Shown here in pieces: positions 1-8,026 of a stretch of DNA of 52,820 nt. The stretch covers positions 1 to 52,820 of the forward strand of contig NZ_JAMTDQ010000109.1 of the NCBI RefSeq assembly GCF_023806635.1. Reading direction: 5' to 3'. The stretch's first letter is position 1. The number at the start of each line of letters is the position of its first letter. Source of the stretch: Accumulibacter sp. (GTDB taxonomy: Bacteria > Pseudomonadota > Gammaproteobacteria > Burkholderiales > Rhodocyclaceae). Under the pieces are notes generated by a model that did not search any database, was not told where the DNA came from, and was given only the letters and a program-made list of their open reading frames with translations. The position numbers and the translations under genes are program-made.

Positions 1-276
1 TTTTGGCTATGACAGAAACCTCATCCTGTTTGGTTCCGGCTTCGCCGGCTTAGGGTATACCAACCGGGCAGGCTCGACACGCGCCATCGCGACCTGCGGG
101 TGCCCCATCCGCGTGCGAGCACCGAATTTCCGACCGACCGCTCCCTGTGCCTCGAGGACGGTCGTCGGTCGCAGTGGACGTTGCTCTCCCGCGGTTGCCC
201 GAGCTCGATCCGGACGACGTCGAATCGCTCCCTGCCGTGCCAATCGGCGGCAAGCGCAAACACCGCGCCCGCCCGC
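1..276. other. Non-coding left edge, no supported gene
   Basis: No reading frame here has a convincing start, composition or recognisable motif. The first 40 bases are less G+C-rich than the rest. A short inverted repeat (CCGGC-TTC-GCCGG, about 37-49) has no T-run and is not called a terminator. This stretch lies downstream of the minus-strand gene ending at 277 and may hold the end of a transcript. Confidence 0.4.
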
Positions 277-768
277 CTAGCGCGTTCCGAGACGGCCGGC
301 GTTGTCCTCGACCTGACGCAGCACCGGCCGCATCCCCTGCTCGACGACTTCGGCAGCGCGGCCCCAGAGCTGGTACCAGCACAGCGCGCTGGCGAGCAGT
401 GCCTCGCCGAAAGCGGCCTGGCGGGCGCTGAAGTCTTCGCCGCTGCGGCTGCCGGCGAGCGCGGCAACGCTGCCGGCGAGGGCGATCGCCTTCTCGCCGG
501 CTTCGGCGACGAAGTCCTGCGCCTCGCTCTGCGCCGCCGACGCCATCGCCACCGCCGCTTCCAGCGGCACCGCCACCTTCTCGCGCGTCATGACGCCCAT
601 CTCCTGCCAGTCGTGCCGCTGCCGCAGCGTGGCGCCGCGCAGCAGTTGCTGGCTGCGCTCGCCGACGACTTCCATCGAGCCGACCAGCAGCCGGCTGCTC
701 TGACGGCCGACGCGGATCCACTGCAGGACCGGCGCCAGCAACTGATCACGAACTTCTTCCCGATTCAT
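277..768 (-). CDS. Small helical protein, phasin-like
   Basis: A 163-residue protein that I cannot assign to a named family with certainty. It has no signal peptide or membrane segment. It is predicted to be almost wholly helical, with alternating Ala/Glu/Gln/Val heptads, particularly residues 65-110. Size and composition resemble phasins, the amphipathic proteins that coat polyhydroxyalkanoate granules, so a granule-associated role is possible but is inference. The ATG is supported by an AAGGAG Shine-Dalgarno sequence about 8 bases upstream. It lies 73 bp downstream of another minus-strand gene of unknown function, so the two may be co-transcribed. Confidence 0.65.
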   Translation of the reverse strand: MNREEVRDQLLAPVLQWIRVGRQSSRLLVGSMEVVGERSQQLLRGATLRQRHDWQEMGVMTREKVAVPLEAAVAMASAAQSEAQDFVAEAGEKAIALAGSVAALAGSRSGEDFSARQAAFGEALLASALCWYQLWGRAAEVVEQGMRPVLRQVEDNAGRLGTR

Positions 769-841
769 CGCTGTTTTCTCCTTCGTTGGTGGTGCTGCAT
801 GGTCGACACCCGCGGCCCGCCTTCACGCCGGGACCGGTGTC

Positions 842-1873
842 TCACAGGTAACGGGCGGCATCGGCGAGTTTCATCGTCGGCGCCGGCGCCATCTGCTGGC
901 GCCCGACGCGGCCGACGACGACGGCGCGACAGGCCTCGGTCGCGCCGCTGAGGCGGGCGAGATGGACGTCGAGCTCGACGACCGGTTCGCCGTTCTCACG
1001 TTCGACGACGATGTTCATCGGGTTCAGGCGCAGGTGCCGCCGTTCGACGCGCAGATAGCGCTGTGGATTCTCCAGCACTTCGACCAGGCTGTCGAGTTCC
1101 ATTTCCAGGGCCGACTCGTTGCCGCCGATCGCCGCCAGCTGCCTTTCGTTCTCCAGCAGTTCGGCCTCGAGCTGCGCCTGCTCGCCGCGGGCAGCCGGCG
1201 CCGAGCTGCCGAAGAGCGAGCCGAGTCCCGGCCCCTGCTGCCGCAACAGGCGCAGGCGGGCGCGCAGCAGCGAGCGGTTCGATTCGAGCTCCTGCCGCTC
1301 GACACGCTCCTCGCCGATCTCGGCCAGCGCCTGCGCCAGCAGGAACTCGAAGGCCTGCGCGCCGACGACGCGGCGCAGGCGCGCCTCGTCGCGACCGCAG
1401 AGGTGGGCGCGGTGATCGGAAAAGCTGACGCTGGTCTGCGCGACATCGCGCTGCACCATGTCGCCCTGCAGCGCCATGCCGAAGACGCGCTGCTCGTTGA
1501 AGCTCATGCCGAGGACGACGTACGCCTCGTCGAGGTCGATGTACTTGTCGAAGAGCGTGCGCAGGTTGTCCGATCGCGCGAGGACGGCGGTGATGTCGGT
1601 CGGGGCGACGAAATAGGCGCGCAGATCCGGCTCGGCAGACCAGCCTTCGACCGACAGCGGCCGCGCCGCCGGCATCTCGCCGAGCAGCGCACGCAGGAAC
1701 TCGATCGCCTTCCCTGCCGCCGGCGCCAGCCGCTTGTGGCAACCGGGAAGGACGACCAGTCGGGGATTGGTGAGGGTGATCGCCTTGTCGACGGCGCTGC
1801 GGATCAGTTCCTCGGAAACGCGATCGGCGTCGAACTGCGCCGGCCGGTTCTTGAACCAGTCGAGAATTCCCAT
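842..1873 (-). CDS. Conserved-looking coiled-coil protein, function unknown
   Basis: A 343-residue soluble protein starting MGILDWFKNRPAQFD, with a strong GGAGGAGG ribosome binding site just upstream. Residues 1-170 look like a compact alpha/beta domain. Residues about 185-255 are rich in Glu, Arg, Leu and Gln with heptad spacing and probably form a long coiled coil, broken by a Gly/Pro/Ser patch near 215-225. The C-terminal part returns to beta-rich sequence. There is no signal peptide, membrane span or known catalytic motif. I do not recognise the family. The coding frame is convincing by codon use and ribosome binding site; no function is proposed. Confidence 0.7.
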   Translation of the reverse strand: MGILDWFKNRPAQFDADRVSEELIRSAVDKAITLTNPRLVVLPGCHKRLAPAAGKAIEFLRALLGEMPAARPLSVEGWSAEPDLRAYFVAPTDITAVLARSDNLRTLFDKYIDLDEAYVVLGMSFNEQRVFGMALQGDMVQRDVAQTSVSFSDHRAHLCGRDEARLRRVVGAQAFEFLLAQALAEIGEERVERQELESNRSLLRARLRLLRQQGPGLGSLFGSSAPAARGEQAQLEAELLENERQLAAIGGNESALEMELDSLVEVLENPQRYLRVERRHLRLNPMNIVVERENGEPVVELDVHLARLSGATEACRAVVVGRVGRQQMAPAPTMKLADAARYL

Positions 1874-1949
1874 CTTCGGCCCTCCTCCGTCAGCAGCTTG
1901 TGGCGGCGCATCTTAACAGTGCCCCGGCCTGCGGCCAAGCCGTTGCGGC

Positions 1950-2095
1950 GGGGGCGGCGACGCGCTGGCCGAACAGGCGGGCGGTATCGAGGTCGCCCGG
2001 CAGAATTTTCGTCCGGGCTGCTGTCGGACGGCGAATGCGCCATGGCGCCGCTGGGCGAGCCGACGAAATTGACCTCGTTGCGGCGGCGACCGCCG
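1950..2095 (-). pseudogene. Frameshifted C-terminal remnant of a flavodoxin/WrbA-like gene
   Basis: The minus strand encodes RRNEVNFVGSPSGAMAHSPS followed by DSSPDE, which matches QRNDLNYVGSFCGAMATSPA then DGGADE in the intact flavodoxin at 43655-44209. One extra A then shifts the frame, and the next frame reads ILPGDLDTARLFGQRVAA against MLPGDLETARLFGQRVAD in the intact copy. Nothing upstream matches the N-terminal two thirds, so this is a truncated, frameshifted relic rather than a gene. The similarity to the copy 41 kb away was found by direct comparison. Whether the relic arose by duplication or from an ancestral paralogue is not decided. Confidence 0.8.
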
Positions 2096-2250
2096 GCGGC
2101 TGAGGAACCAGGATCGGCTCTGCGACCCGGTTTCCCGCGCCGGACAGCCCGTTGCGCGCACGCTACGCCGACCACACGGTCGGCAGCCGGGCCGACCGAT
2201 CCGGCTGCCCGGCAGCCAGACGGTGGCCAGGGAAGGCAGCACCAGCCGCC

Positions 2251-3198
2251 TCACAGCTGGTACTCCTCGTCGGGCCGCGCGCCGGCGAGCGCCATGTCGA
2301 CCGCCCGGCGTGTCAGTTGCGGGGCGAACAGCTCGATGAAGTCGTAGGCGTAGCGCCGCACGTGGGTGCCGCGGCGCAGTCCGATGCGGGTCGTGTTCGA
2401 TCCGAACAGGTGCTCCGCCGGCAGCGCCTGCAAGCCACCGTCGCGCAGCGGGTCGTAGGCCATGCGGGCGATGATGCCGAGGCCAAGACCGAGGCTGACG
2501 TAGGTCTTGATGACGTCGGCGTCGATCGCCGTGAGCACGACGTTCGGCTCGATCTGCGCCAGTTCGAAGGCCTTGTTGATCCGCGAGCGACCGGCGAAGG
2601 CCGAGTCGTAGGTGATCAACGGCCAGCGCGCGAGCGCCGCGAGCGAGAGCGTCCCCTCGCCGAGGATCGGATGGCCATCGGGCGCGATGACGCAATGAAC
2701 CCACTGGTAACAGGGCAGCATCACCAGTTGTGGATACTGGTCGAGGGCTTCGGTGGCGATGGCGATGTCGGCCTCTCCCTGCAGCGCCCATTCGGCGATC
2801 TGCGCCGGGTGCCCCTGGTGCAGTGACAGCCGCACCTGCGGATGGCGGTCGACGAACCTCTTGACCACCGCCGGCAGGGCATAGCGCGCCTGCGTATGGG
2901 TTGTGGCGATGACCAGGCTGCCCGAATCGCCGCCGGCATGCTCTTCGCTGACGCGCCGGATGTTCTCGGCGTCGCGCAGCATGCGCCGGGCGATGTCGAG
3001 GATTGCCCGGCCCGGCTCGGTGATCGCCGTCAGCCGCTTGCCGCCGCGTTCGAAGATGCTCACCCCGAGTTCGTCCTCGAGCAGCCGGATTTGTTTCGAG
3101 ATCCCCGGCTGCGAGGTGTAGAGCGCCTCGGCGGCTTCGGATACGTTGAGGCCGCGACGCTCGACTTCGACGATGTAACGCAGTTGCTGCAGTTTCAT
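2251..3198 (-). CDS. cysB: LysR-family transcriptional regulator CysB
   Basis: A 315-residue LysR-type regulator, close to the usual CysB length of about 324. The N-terminus begins MKLQQLRYIVEVERRGLNVS, with the winged helix-turn-helix in residues 15-45 (SEAAEALYTSQPGISKQIR), a very typical CysB/Cbl sequence. The remainder is the periplasmic-binding-protein-like effector domain that in CysB senses O-/N-acetylserine and sulfide/thiosulfate. It is transcribed away from the sulfate assimilation operon starting at 3304, the expected arrangement for its activator. Cbl-type paralogues look similar, but the position beside cysI-cysH-cysDN favours CysB. Confidence 0.93.
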   Translation of the reverse strand: MKLQQLRYIVEVERRGLNVSEAAEALYTSQPGISKQIRLLEDELGVSIFERGGKRLTAITEPGRAILDIARRMLRDAENIRRVSEEHAGGDSGSLVIATTHTQARYALPAVVKRFVDRHPQVRLSLHQGHPAQIAEWALQGEADIAIATEALDQYPQLVMLPCYQWVHCVIAPDGHPILGEGTLSLAALARWPLITYDSAFAGRSRINKAFELAQIEPNVVLTAIDADVIKTYVSLGLGLGIIARMAYDPLRDGGLQALPAEHLFGSNTTRIGLRRGTHVRRYAYDFIELFAPQLTRRAVDMALAGARPDEEYQL

Positions 3199-3303
3199 GG
3201 CTCGACTGAATCCGTTTGGTTATAACAATCTAACTGAACATTCCTTTCCGATCAAACGCAAGGCTGCTACGATGCGCGCTCCTTGAACCTGCTGCGGCGC
3301 ACC
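3199..3303. promoter_or_regulatory. Divergent cysB / tauE control region
   Basis: The 105 bp between the divergent cysB and tauE genes include a locally A+T-rich core around 3215-3245 (GGTTATAACAATCTAACTG), unusual for this window. CysB sites are A+T-rich and degenerate, so this is the natural place for CysB binding and for both promoters. No clear -35/-10 pair is assigned; a TACGAT near 3268 could be a -10 for the rightward operon. Confidence 0.35.
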
Positions 3304-4080
3304 ATGGAGTGGATGTACACCTTGTCGGGCTTTGTCGTCGGCGCCATCGTCGGGCTGACCGGCGTTGGCGGCGGCTCGCTGATGACGCCACTGCTGGTGC
3401 TGCTGTTCGGCGTGCACCCGGCCACGGCGGTCGGCACCGACCTGCTCTACGCCGCCGTCACCAAGGCCGGGGGTACTGTCGTCCATGCCCGCAAGGGGCA
3501 TGTCGACTGGCAGGTCACCCGCCTGCTGGCGATTGGCAGCCTCCCGGCGGCCGCGCTGACGATCTGGGCTCTGTCGTACCTGCCGCGGCAGAGTGCGGCG
3601 ACATCGCAGCTGATCTCGGTATCGCTCGGGGTCGCCCTGCTGCTGACGGCAGCGGCGATCATCTTCCGCCAGCAACTGCAGCACCAGGCGCTGGCGCACG
3701 CCGACGATGCCGCGCACACGCAGTTCCGGGCGCCGGTGACGATCGCCTGCGGTGTGCTGCTGGGCGTCCTGGTGACGGTCTCTTCGGTCGGCGCCGGCGC
3801 CCTCGGCGCCGCCATCCTGTTCTACCTCTACCCGCGGCTGCCGGCGATCCGCATCGTCGGCAGCGACGTCGCGCACGCCGTACCGCTGACGCTGGTCGCC
3901 GGCCTCGGTCACTGGCTGATCGGTAGCGTCGACTGGTCACTCCTCGGCAGCCTGCTGCTTGGATCGCTGCCGGGGATCTGGCTCGGCAGCCATGCGTCGG
4001 CGCGGGTTCCGGACCGCATCCTGCGGCCGATCCTCGCCGGCATGCTGCTGCTGATCGGCGGCAAGTTGATCGCCCATTAG
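3304..4080 (+). CDS. TauE/SafE-family sulfite/sulfate-related permease
   Basis: An integral membrane protein of 258 residues from the ATG at 3304; an in-frame TTG at 3283 would add seven residues. Family hallmarks are the early glycine-rich segment VGLTGVGGGSLMTPLLVLLF and the second-repeat counterpart TVSSVGAGALGAAILFYLY, reflecting the internal duplication of TauE/SafE transporters. About eight hydrophobic segments are visible. The family exports sulfite or sulfonates, or imports related anions. As first gene of the sulfate assimilation operon it probably moves sulfate or sulfite across the inner membrane, perhaps removing toxic excess sulfite made by CysH; the direction cannot be told from sequence. 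The ATG is preferred because it puts the first hydrophobic segment close to the N-terminus. Confidence 0.85.
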   Translation: MEWMYTLSGFVVGAIVGLTGVGGGSLMTPLLVLLFGVHPATAVGTDLLYAAVTKAGGTVVHARKGHVDWQVTRLLAIGSLPAAALTIWALSYLPRQSAATSQLISVSLGVALLLTAAAIIFRQQLQHQALAHADDAAHTQFRAPVTIACGVLLGVLVTVSSVGAGALGAAILFYLYPRLPAIRIVGSDVAHAVPLTLVAGLGHWLIGSVDWSLLGSLLLGSLPGIWLGSHASARVPDRILRPILAGMLLLIGGKLIAH

Positions 4081-4138
4081 GCGCGGCCGGACGAGCACCC
4101 CCACCAGCTTCCACAGACACAGACGCGAGGAACGCGCG

Positions 4139-5842
4139 ATGTATCGCTACGACCGGATTGACCAACAGATCATCGACGAGCGCGTGGCGCAGTATCGAGA
4201 CCAGATCGGGCGTCACCTCGCCGGCGACCTGTCGACCGACGAGCTGCGCCCGCTGCGCCTGCAGAACGGCCTCTACATCCAGCGGCATGGGCCGATGCTG
4301 CGCATTGCCATCCCGTACGGCATGCTCTCGGCGACGCAGCTGCGCAAGCTGGCCGAGATCTCGCAGCGTTACGACCGCGGCGTCGGCCACTTCACGACGC
4401 GCCAGAACATGCAGCTCAACTGGCCGCAACTCGAGCAGACGCCAGCGATCCTCGGCGAACTGGCGAGTGTCGAGATGCACGCCGTGCAGACCTCGGGCAA
4501 CTGCATCCGCAACATCACGACCGACCAGTTTGCCGGCGTCGCGCCGGACGAACTGACCGATCCGCGCCCCTACTGCGAACTGCTGCGACAGTGGTCGACC
4601 TTCCACCCCGAGTTCGCCTTCCTGCCGCGCAAGTTCAAGATCGCCGTCAACGCGGCGGCGACCGACCGGGCGGTCATCCGCGCGCACGACATCGGCCTGG
4701 AACTGTTGCGCGACGAGCGCGGCGAGATCGGCGTGCGCGTCTTCGTCGGCGGCGGCCTCGGCCGGACGCCGATCCTCGGGCAGGTGATCCGCGAGTTCCT
4801 GCCGCGGCGGCACCTGCTCTCCTACCTCGAGGCGATCCTGCGTGTGTACAATCGCTACGGGCGTCGCGACAACATGTACAAGGCGCGCATCAAGATTCTC
4901 GTCCAGGCCCTCGGCATCGACGGGTTCCGGCGCCAGGTCGAGGCCGAGTGGGCGCATCTGCAGGACGGACCGACGACGGTGCCGGACGAGGAGTTCGCGC
5001 GCATCGCGGCGCATTTCCCGCCGCCGGCCTGGGAGACGCTGCCGGCCGTGGACGAGTTGCATGCCGCGCGCGTCGCCGGTGACCTCGCCTTCGCCAACTG
5101 GGTGCGGCGCTGCGTGCATCCGCACCGGACTCCCGGATACGCCGCCGTCACCCTGTCGCTGAAGGCGCCGGGGGCTGCTCCGGGTGACATCAGCGACACG
5201 CAGATGCTGGTCGTCGCCGACCTCGCCGAGCGCTTCAGCTTCGGTGAGCTGCGCGTGACGCACGAGCAGAACGTCGTCCTGGCCGACGTACGGCAGCGCG
5301 ACCTGCACGAAGTCTGGCAGATCGCCCGCCGCCACCGCCTGGCGACCGCCAACATCGGCCTGCTGACCGACATCATCTGCTGCCCCGGCGGTGACCTCTG
5401 CGCGCTCGCCAACGCGCGCTCGGTGCCGATCGCCGATGCGGTCAACGAGAAGTTTGACGATCTCGACTACCTCTACGACATCGGTGACATCTCACTGAAC
5501 ATCTCCGGCTGCATGAACTCCTGCGGCCACCATCACGTCGCCAACATCGGCATCCTGGGCGTCGACAAGAACGACGAGGAGTGGTACCAGATCACCATCG
5601 GCGGCCAGCAGGGCAATTCGGCGACGATCGGCAAGGTGATCGGCCCGTCGTTCCATGCGCACGAGGTGCCGCTGGTGATCGAGGCGCTGATCACCGTCCA
5701 TCTCGAACAGCGGCTGCCGGGCGAGCGTTTCATCGACACGCTGCAGCGGATCGGCGTCGAGCCGTTCAAGGCCCGCGCCTACGCCGGCCGCGACCGGCGG
5801 CGCGGCGCCAGGCAGGAAAACCGGGAGATGGTCAATGCCTAG
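4139..5842 (+). CDS. cysI: Sulfite/nitrite reductase hemoprotein (CysI type)
   Basis: A 567-residue siroheme/[4Fe-4S] reductase that reduces sulfite to sulfide with six electrons. It has the two ferredoxin-like half-domain repeats of the family. The cluster/siroheme cysteines are present as CCPGGDLC (C-x5-C) and SGCMNSC (C-x3-C), and the siroheme-contacting segments GHFTTRQNMQLNW and SGNCIRNITTDQF are intact. The start has a GAGGAA ribosome binding site 7 bases upstream. No cysJ flavoprotein gene is nearby, so electrons probably come from ferredoxin or another donor rather than an NADPH flavoprotein subunit. It overlaps the next gene by 8 bp. A nitrite reductase role cannot be excluded from sequence, but the APS reductase and sulfurylase genes downstream make sulfite the likely substrate. 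Confidence 0.9.
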   Translation: MYRYDRIDQQIIDERVAQYRDQIGRHLAGDLSTDELRPLRLQNGLYIQRHGPMLRIAIPYGMLSATQLRKLAEISQRYDRGVGHFTTRQNMQLNWPQLEQTPAILGELASVEMHAVQTSGNCIRNITTDQFAGVAPDELTDPRPYCELLRQWSTFHPEFAFLPRKFKIAVNAAATDRAVIRAHDIGLELLRDERGEIGVRVFVGGGLGRTPILGQVIREFLPRRHLLSYLEAILRVYNRYGRRDNMYKARIKILVQALGIDGFRRQVEAEWAHLQDGPTTVPDEEFARIAAHFPPPAWETLPAVDELHAARVAGDLAFANWVRRCVHPHRTPGYAAVTLSLKAPGAAPGDISDTQMLVVADLAERFSFGELRVTHEQNVVLADVRQRDLHEVWQIARRHRLATANIGLLTDIICCPGGDLCALANARSVPIADAVNEKFDDLDYLYDIGDISLNISGCMNSCGHHHVANIGILGVDKNDEEWYQITIGGQQGNSATIGKVIGPSFHAHEVPLVIEALITVHLEQRLPGERFIDTLQRIGVEPFKARAYAGRDRRRGARQENREMVNA

Positions 5843-6356
5843 AATCATCAGGAAGCGGGAGATCGTCGACGACCCCTGGCAGGTCCTCAGCCTCGCGGCC
5901 GGCGAGAGCGCCGCGACGGTTCCGCTGCCCGCGGGACCGGTGCTGCTGCCGCTGGCCGTCTGGCTGGCGCGGCGCGATGAAGTGCTGCGCCGCGACGGGC
6001 CGCCCGGCGTCTGGCTCGACAGCGACGAGGGACCCGAGGCGCTGGCCGAGGATTGCGCGCGCTTCGCCGTCATCGGCATCAACTTTCCCAAGTTCACCGA
6101 TGGCCGCGGCTACTCGAGCGCCCGCCTGCTGCGCGAGCGCTACCACTACACGGGAGAGATCAGGGCGATCGGCGACGTGCTGCACGATCAGCTCTTCCTC
6201 ATGCGGCGATGCGGCATCGACGCCTACGCGGTGCGCGCCGACAAGGACATCGAGCAGGCGCTCGCCGGGCTGCGGGCATTCAGCGAAAGCTACCAGGCGG
6301 CGACCGACCAGCCGCTGCCGCTGTTTCGCCGCCGTCGCGCGGAGCACTCGGCATGA
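5835..6356 (+). CDS. DUF934 family protein of the sulfate assimilation operon
   Basis: A 173-residue soluble protein of the DUF934 family, recognised by the conserved block INFPKFTDGRGYSSARLLRE (residues about 78-97) and the later GDVLHDQLFLMRRCGIDAY. The family is almost always found directly after this kind of sulfite reductase in proteobacteria, which lack a CysJ partner there. A role as accessory or electron-transfer partner of CysI has been suggested, but the sequence shows no cofactor motif. It overlaps cysI by 8 bp and cysH by 4 bp (ATGA), so the three are probably translationally coupled. Confidence 0.88.
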   Translation: MPRIIRKREIVDDPWQVLSLAAGESAATVPLPAGPVLLPLAVWLARRDEVLRRDGPPGVWLDSDEGPEALAEDCARFAVIGINFPKFTDGRGYSSARLLRERYHYTGEIRAIGDVLHDQLFLMRRCGIDAYAVRADKDIEQALAGLRAFSESYQAATDQPLPLFRRRRAEHSA

Positions 6357-7078
6357 GCGGCGAACGGGCCGTGGATGAGGCGGCGCTGCACGAGTCCGTC
6401 ACCCGGCGCAGCGCCGCTGCGCGGGAACTGCTGCGGGCGATCGCCGCCGACTTTTCGCCGGCGGTGTTCGCCAGCAGCCTCGGTGCCGAGGACATGGTGC
6501 TCACCGACCTGATCGTCCGCGAGAGCCTGCCGATCGGCATCTTCTCGCTCGATACCGGCCGCCTGCCGGCGGAAACCCATGCGCTGATGGCGACGGTTCG
6601 CCACCATTACGGCCTGACGTTGCGCCTCTACTACCCGCGGCACGATCTGCTCGAGGCATGGACGAGCGAGCACGGCATCAACGCCTTCTACGAATCGGTC
6701 GAACTGCGCAAGGCTTGCTGCCAGTTGCGCAAGGTCGAGCCTCTCCAGCGTGCGCTCGCCGGACAGCGGGCCTGGATCACCGGCATGCGGGCGCAGCAGG
6801 CGAGCACGCGCGACGGCCTGCCGCTGCGCAGCGTCGACACCGCAAACGGCGGGCTGGAGAAGTTCAATCCTCTCGCCGAATGGAGCGAACGGGAAGTCTG
6901 GGCGTACCTCAGGCAGCACGGCGTGCCGTACAACGCGCTGCACGACCGCTTCTACCCGAGCATCGGCTGCGCGCCGTGCACGCGCGCGGTTGCCGCCGGC
7001 GAGGACGTCCGCGCCGGCCGCTGGTGGTGGGAGAATCCGGAGTCGAAGGAGTGCGGCCTGCACCCCGGGCGCCCGTGA
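6353..7078 (+). CDS. cysH: Adenylyl-sulfate (APS) reductase, iron-sulfur type
   Basis: A 241-residue thioredoxin-dependent reductase that converts APS to sulfite and AMP in the cytoplasm. Cys pairs at 122-123 (KACCQLRK) and at 206/209 (GCAPC) are the CC...CxxC ligands of a [4Fe-4S] cluster, which marks the enzyme as an APS reductase rather than the cluster-free PAPS reductase of E. coli. The catalytic cysteine lies in the C-terminal ECGLH motif (Cys234). The nucleotide-binding elements SSLGAEDM and SLDTGRLP are present. The start at the ATGA overlapping the DUF934 stop gives the usual family length. Use of APS fits the absence of an APS kinase (cysC) here. Confidence 0.93.
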   Translation: MSGERAVDEAALHESVTRRSAAARELLRAIAADFSPAVFASSLGAEDMVLTDLIVRESLPIGIFSLDTGRLPAETHALMATVRHHYGLTLRLYYPRHDLLEAWTSEHGINAFYESVELRKACCQLRKVEPLQRALAGQRAWITGMRAQQASTRDGLPLRSVDTANGGLEKFNPLAEWSEREVWAYLRQHGVPYNALHDRFYPSIGCAPCTRAVAAGEDVRAGRWWWENPESKECGLHPGRP

Positions 7079-7105
7079 AACAGCAACGAACGGATCACGA
7101 ATGAG

Positions 7106-8026
7106 ATGAGTACTGCAAAGCTCGCCAGGGTCACCCTCTCGCATCTCGACTGGCTCGAGTCGGAGGCCATCCACATCATGCGCGAGGTTGCCGGCCAGTG
7201 CAGCAACCCGGTGCTGCTCTTCTCCGGCGGCAAGGATTCGATCTGCATGCTGCGCGTCGCCGAGAAGGCCTTTCGCCCGGGTCGTTTTCCCTTTCCGCTG
7301 CTGCACATCGATACCGGCCACAACTATCGCGAGGTCACCGACTTCCGCGATCGACGCGCGGCGGAACTCGGCGAACGACTGATCGTTCGTTCGGTCGAGG
7401 ATTCGATGGCGCGCGGCACCGTCGTCCTCAAGTCGGCCGACGAACCGCGCAACAAGCACCAGTCGGTCACCCTGCTCGAGGCGATCGAGGAGTTCGGCTT
7501 CGACGCCTGCATCGGCGGCGCCCGCCGCGACGAGGAGAAAGCACGGGCGAAGGAACGCATCTTCTCTTTCCGCGACGAGTTCGGCCAGTGGGATCCGAAG
7601 AACCAGCGTCCGGAACTCTGGGATCTGTACAACGCGCGCAGCTTCAAGGGAGAGAACATCCGCGTCTTCCCGATCTCGAACTGGACCGAGATCGACGTCT
7701 GGCAGTACATCGAGCGCGAGAAGCTGGCGTTGCCGGCGATCTACTTCGCCCACCGGCGACCGCTCGTTCGTCGCGGCGGCGGCCTCCTGCCGGTGACCGA
7801 AGTGACGCCGGCACGCCCCGGCGAGGCGGTCGAGACGCTGCAGGTCCGCTTTCGCACCGTCGGCGACATCACCTGTACGGCGCCGGTCGAATCCGCCGCC
7901 ACGGACGTCGCCAGCATCATCGCCGAAACGGCGGTGACGACGATCACCGAGCGCGGCGCGACGCGACTCGACGATCAGACCTCGGAAGCGTCGATGGAGC
8001 AACGCAAGAAGGAAGGTTATTTCTGA
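7106..8026 (+). CDS. cysD: Sulfate adenylyltransferase subunit 2
   Basis: A 306-residue catalytic subunit of ATP sulfurylase, which makes APS from ATP and sulfate together with the CysN GTPase. The PP-loop motif LLFSGGKDSICML lies at residues 38-50. Typical downstream blocks include HIDTGHNYREV, GGARRDEEKARAKERIFSFRD and the C-terminal tail ending ERQKKEGYF-like (MEQRKKEGYF). Length matches the family. It starts 27 bp after cysH, and its stop codon overlaps the cysN start (TGATG), so CysD and CysN are translationally coupled in the expected 1:1 ratio. Confidence 0.96.
   Translation: MSTAKLARVTLSHLDWLESEAIHIMREVAGQCSNPVLLFSGGKDSICMLRVAEKAFRPGRFPFPLLHIDTGHNYREVTDFRDRRAAELGERLIVRSVEDSMARGTVVLKSADEPRNKHQSVTLLEAIEEFGFDACIGGARRDEEKARAKERIFSFRDEFGQWDPKNQRPELWDLYNARSFKGENIRVFPISNWTEIDVWQYIEREKLALPAIYFAHRRPLVRRGGGLLPVTEVTPARPGEAVETLQVRFRTVGDITCTAPVESAATDVASIIAETAVTTITERGATRLDDQTSEASMEQRKKEGYF

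Noticed and set aside
37-49. Inverted repeat CCGGC-TTC-GCCGG as a terminator
   Set aside because: Five-bp stem without a T-run; such short G+C palindromes are frequent in this DNA.
962-2347. 461-codon plus-strand frame across the coiled-coil protein gene and the flavodoxin remnant
   Set aside because: Composition is Arg/Gln/Asp-biased with no motif, and the minus strand has a strong Shine-Dalgarno sequence and a native-looking protein.
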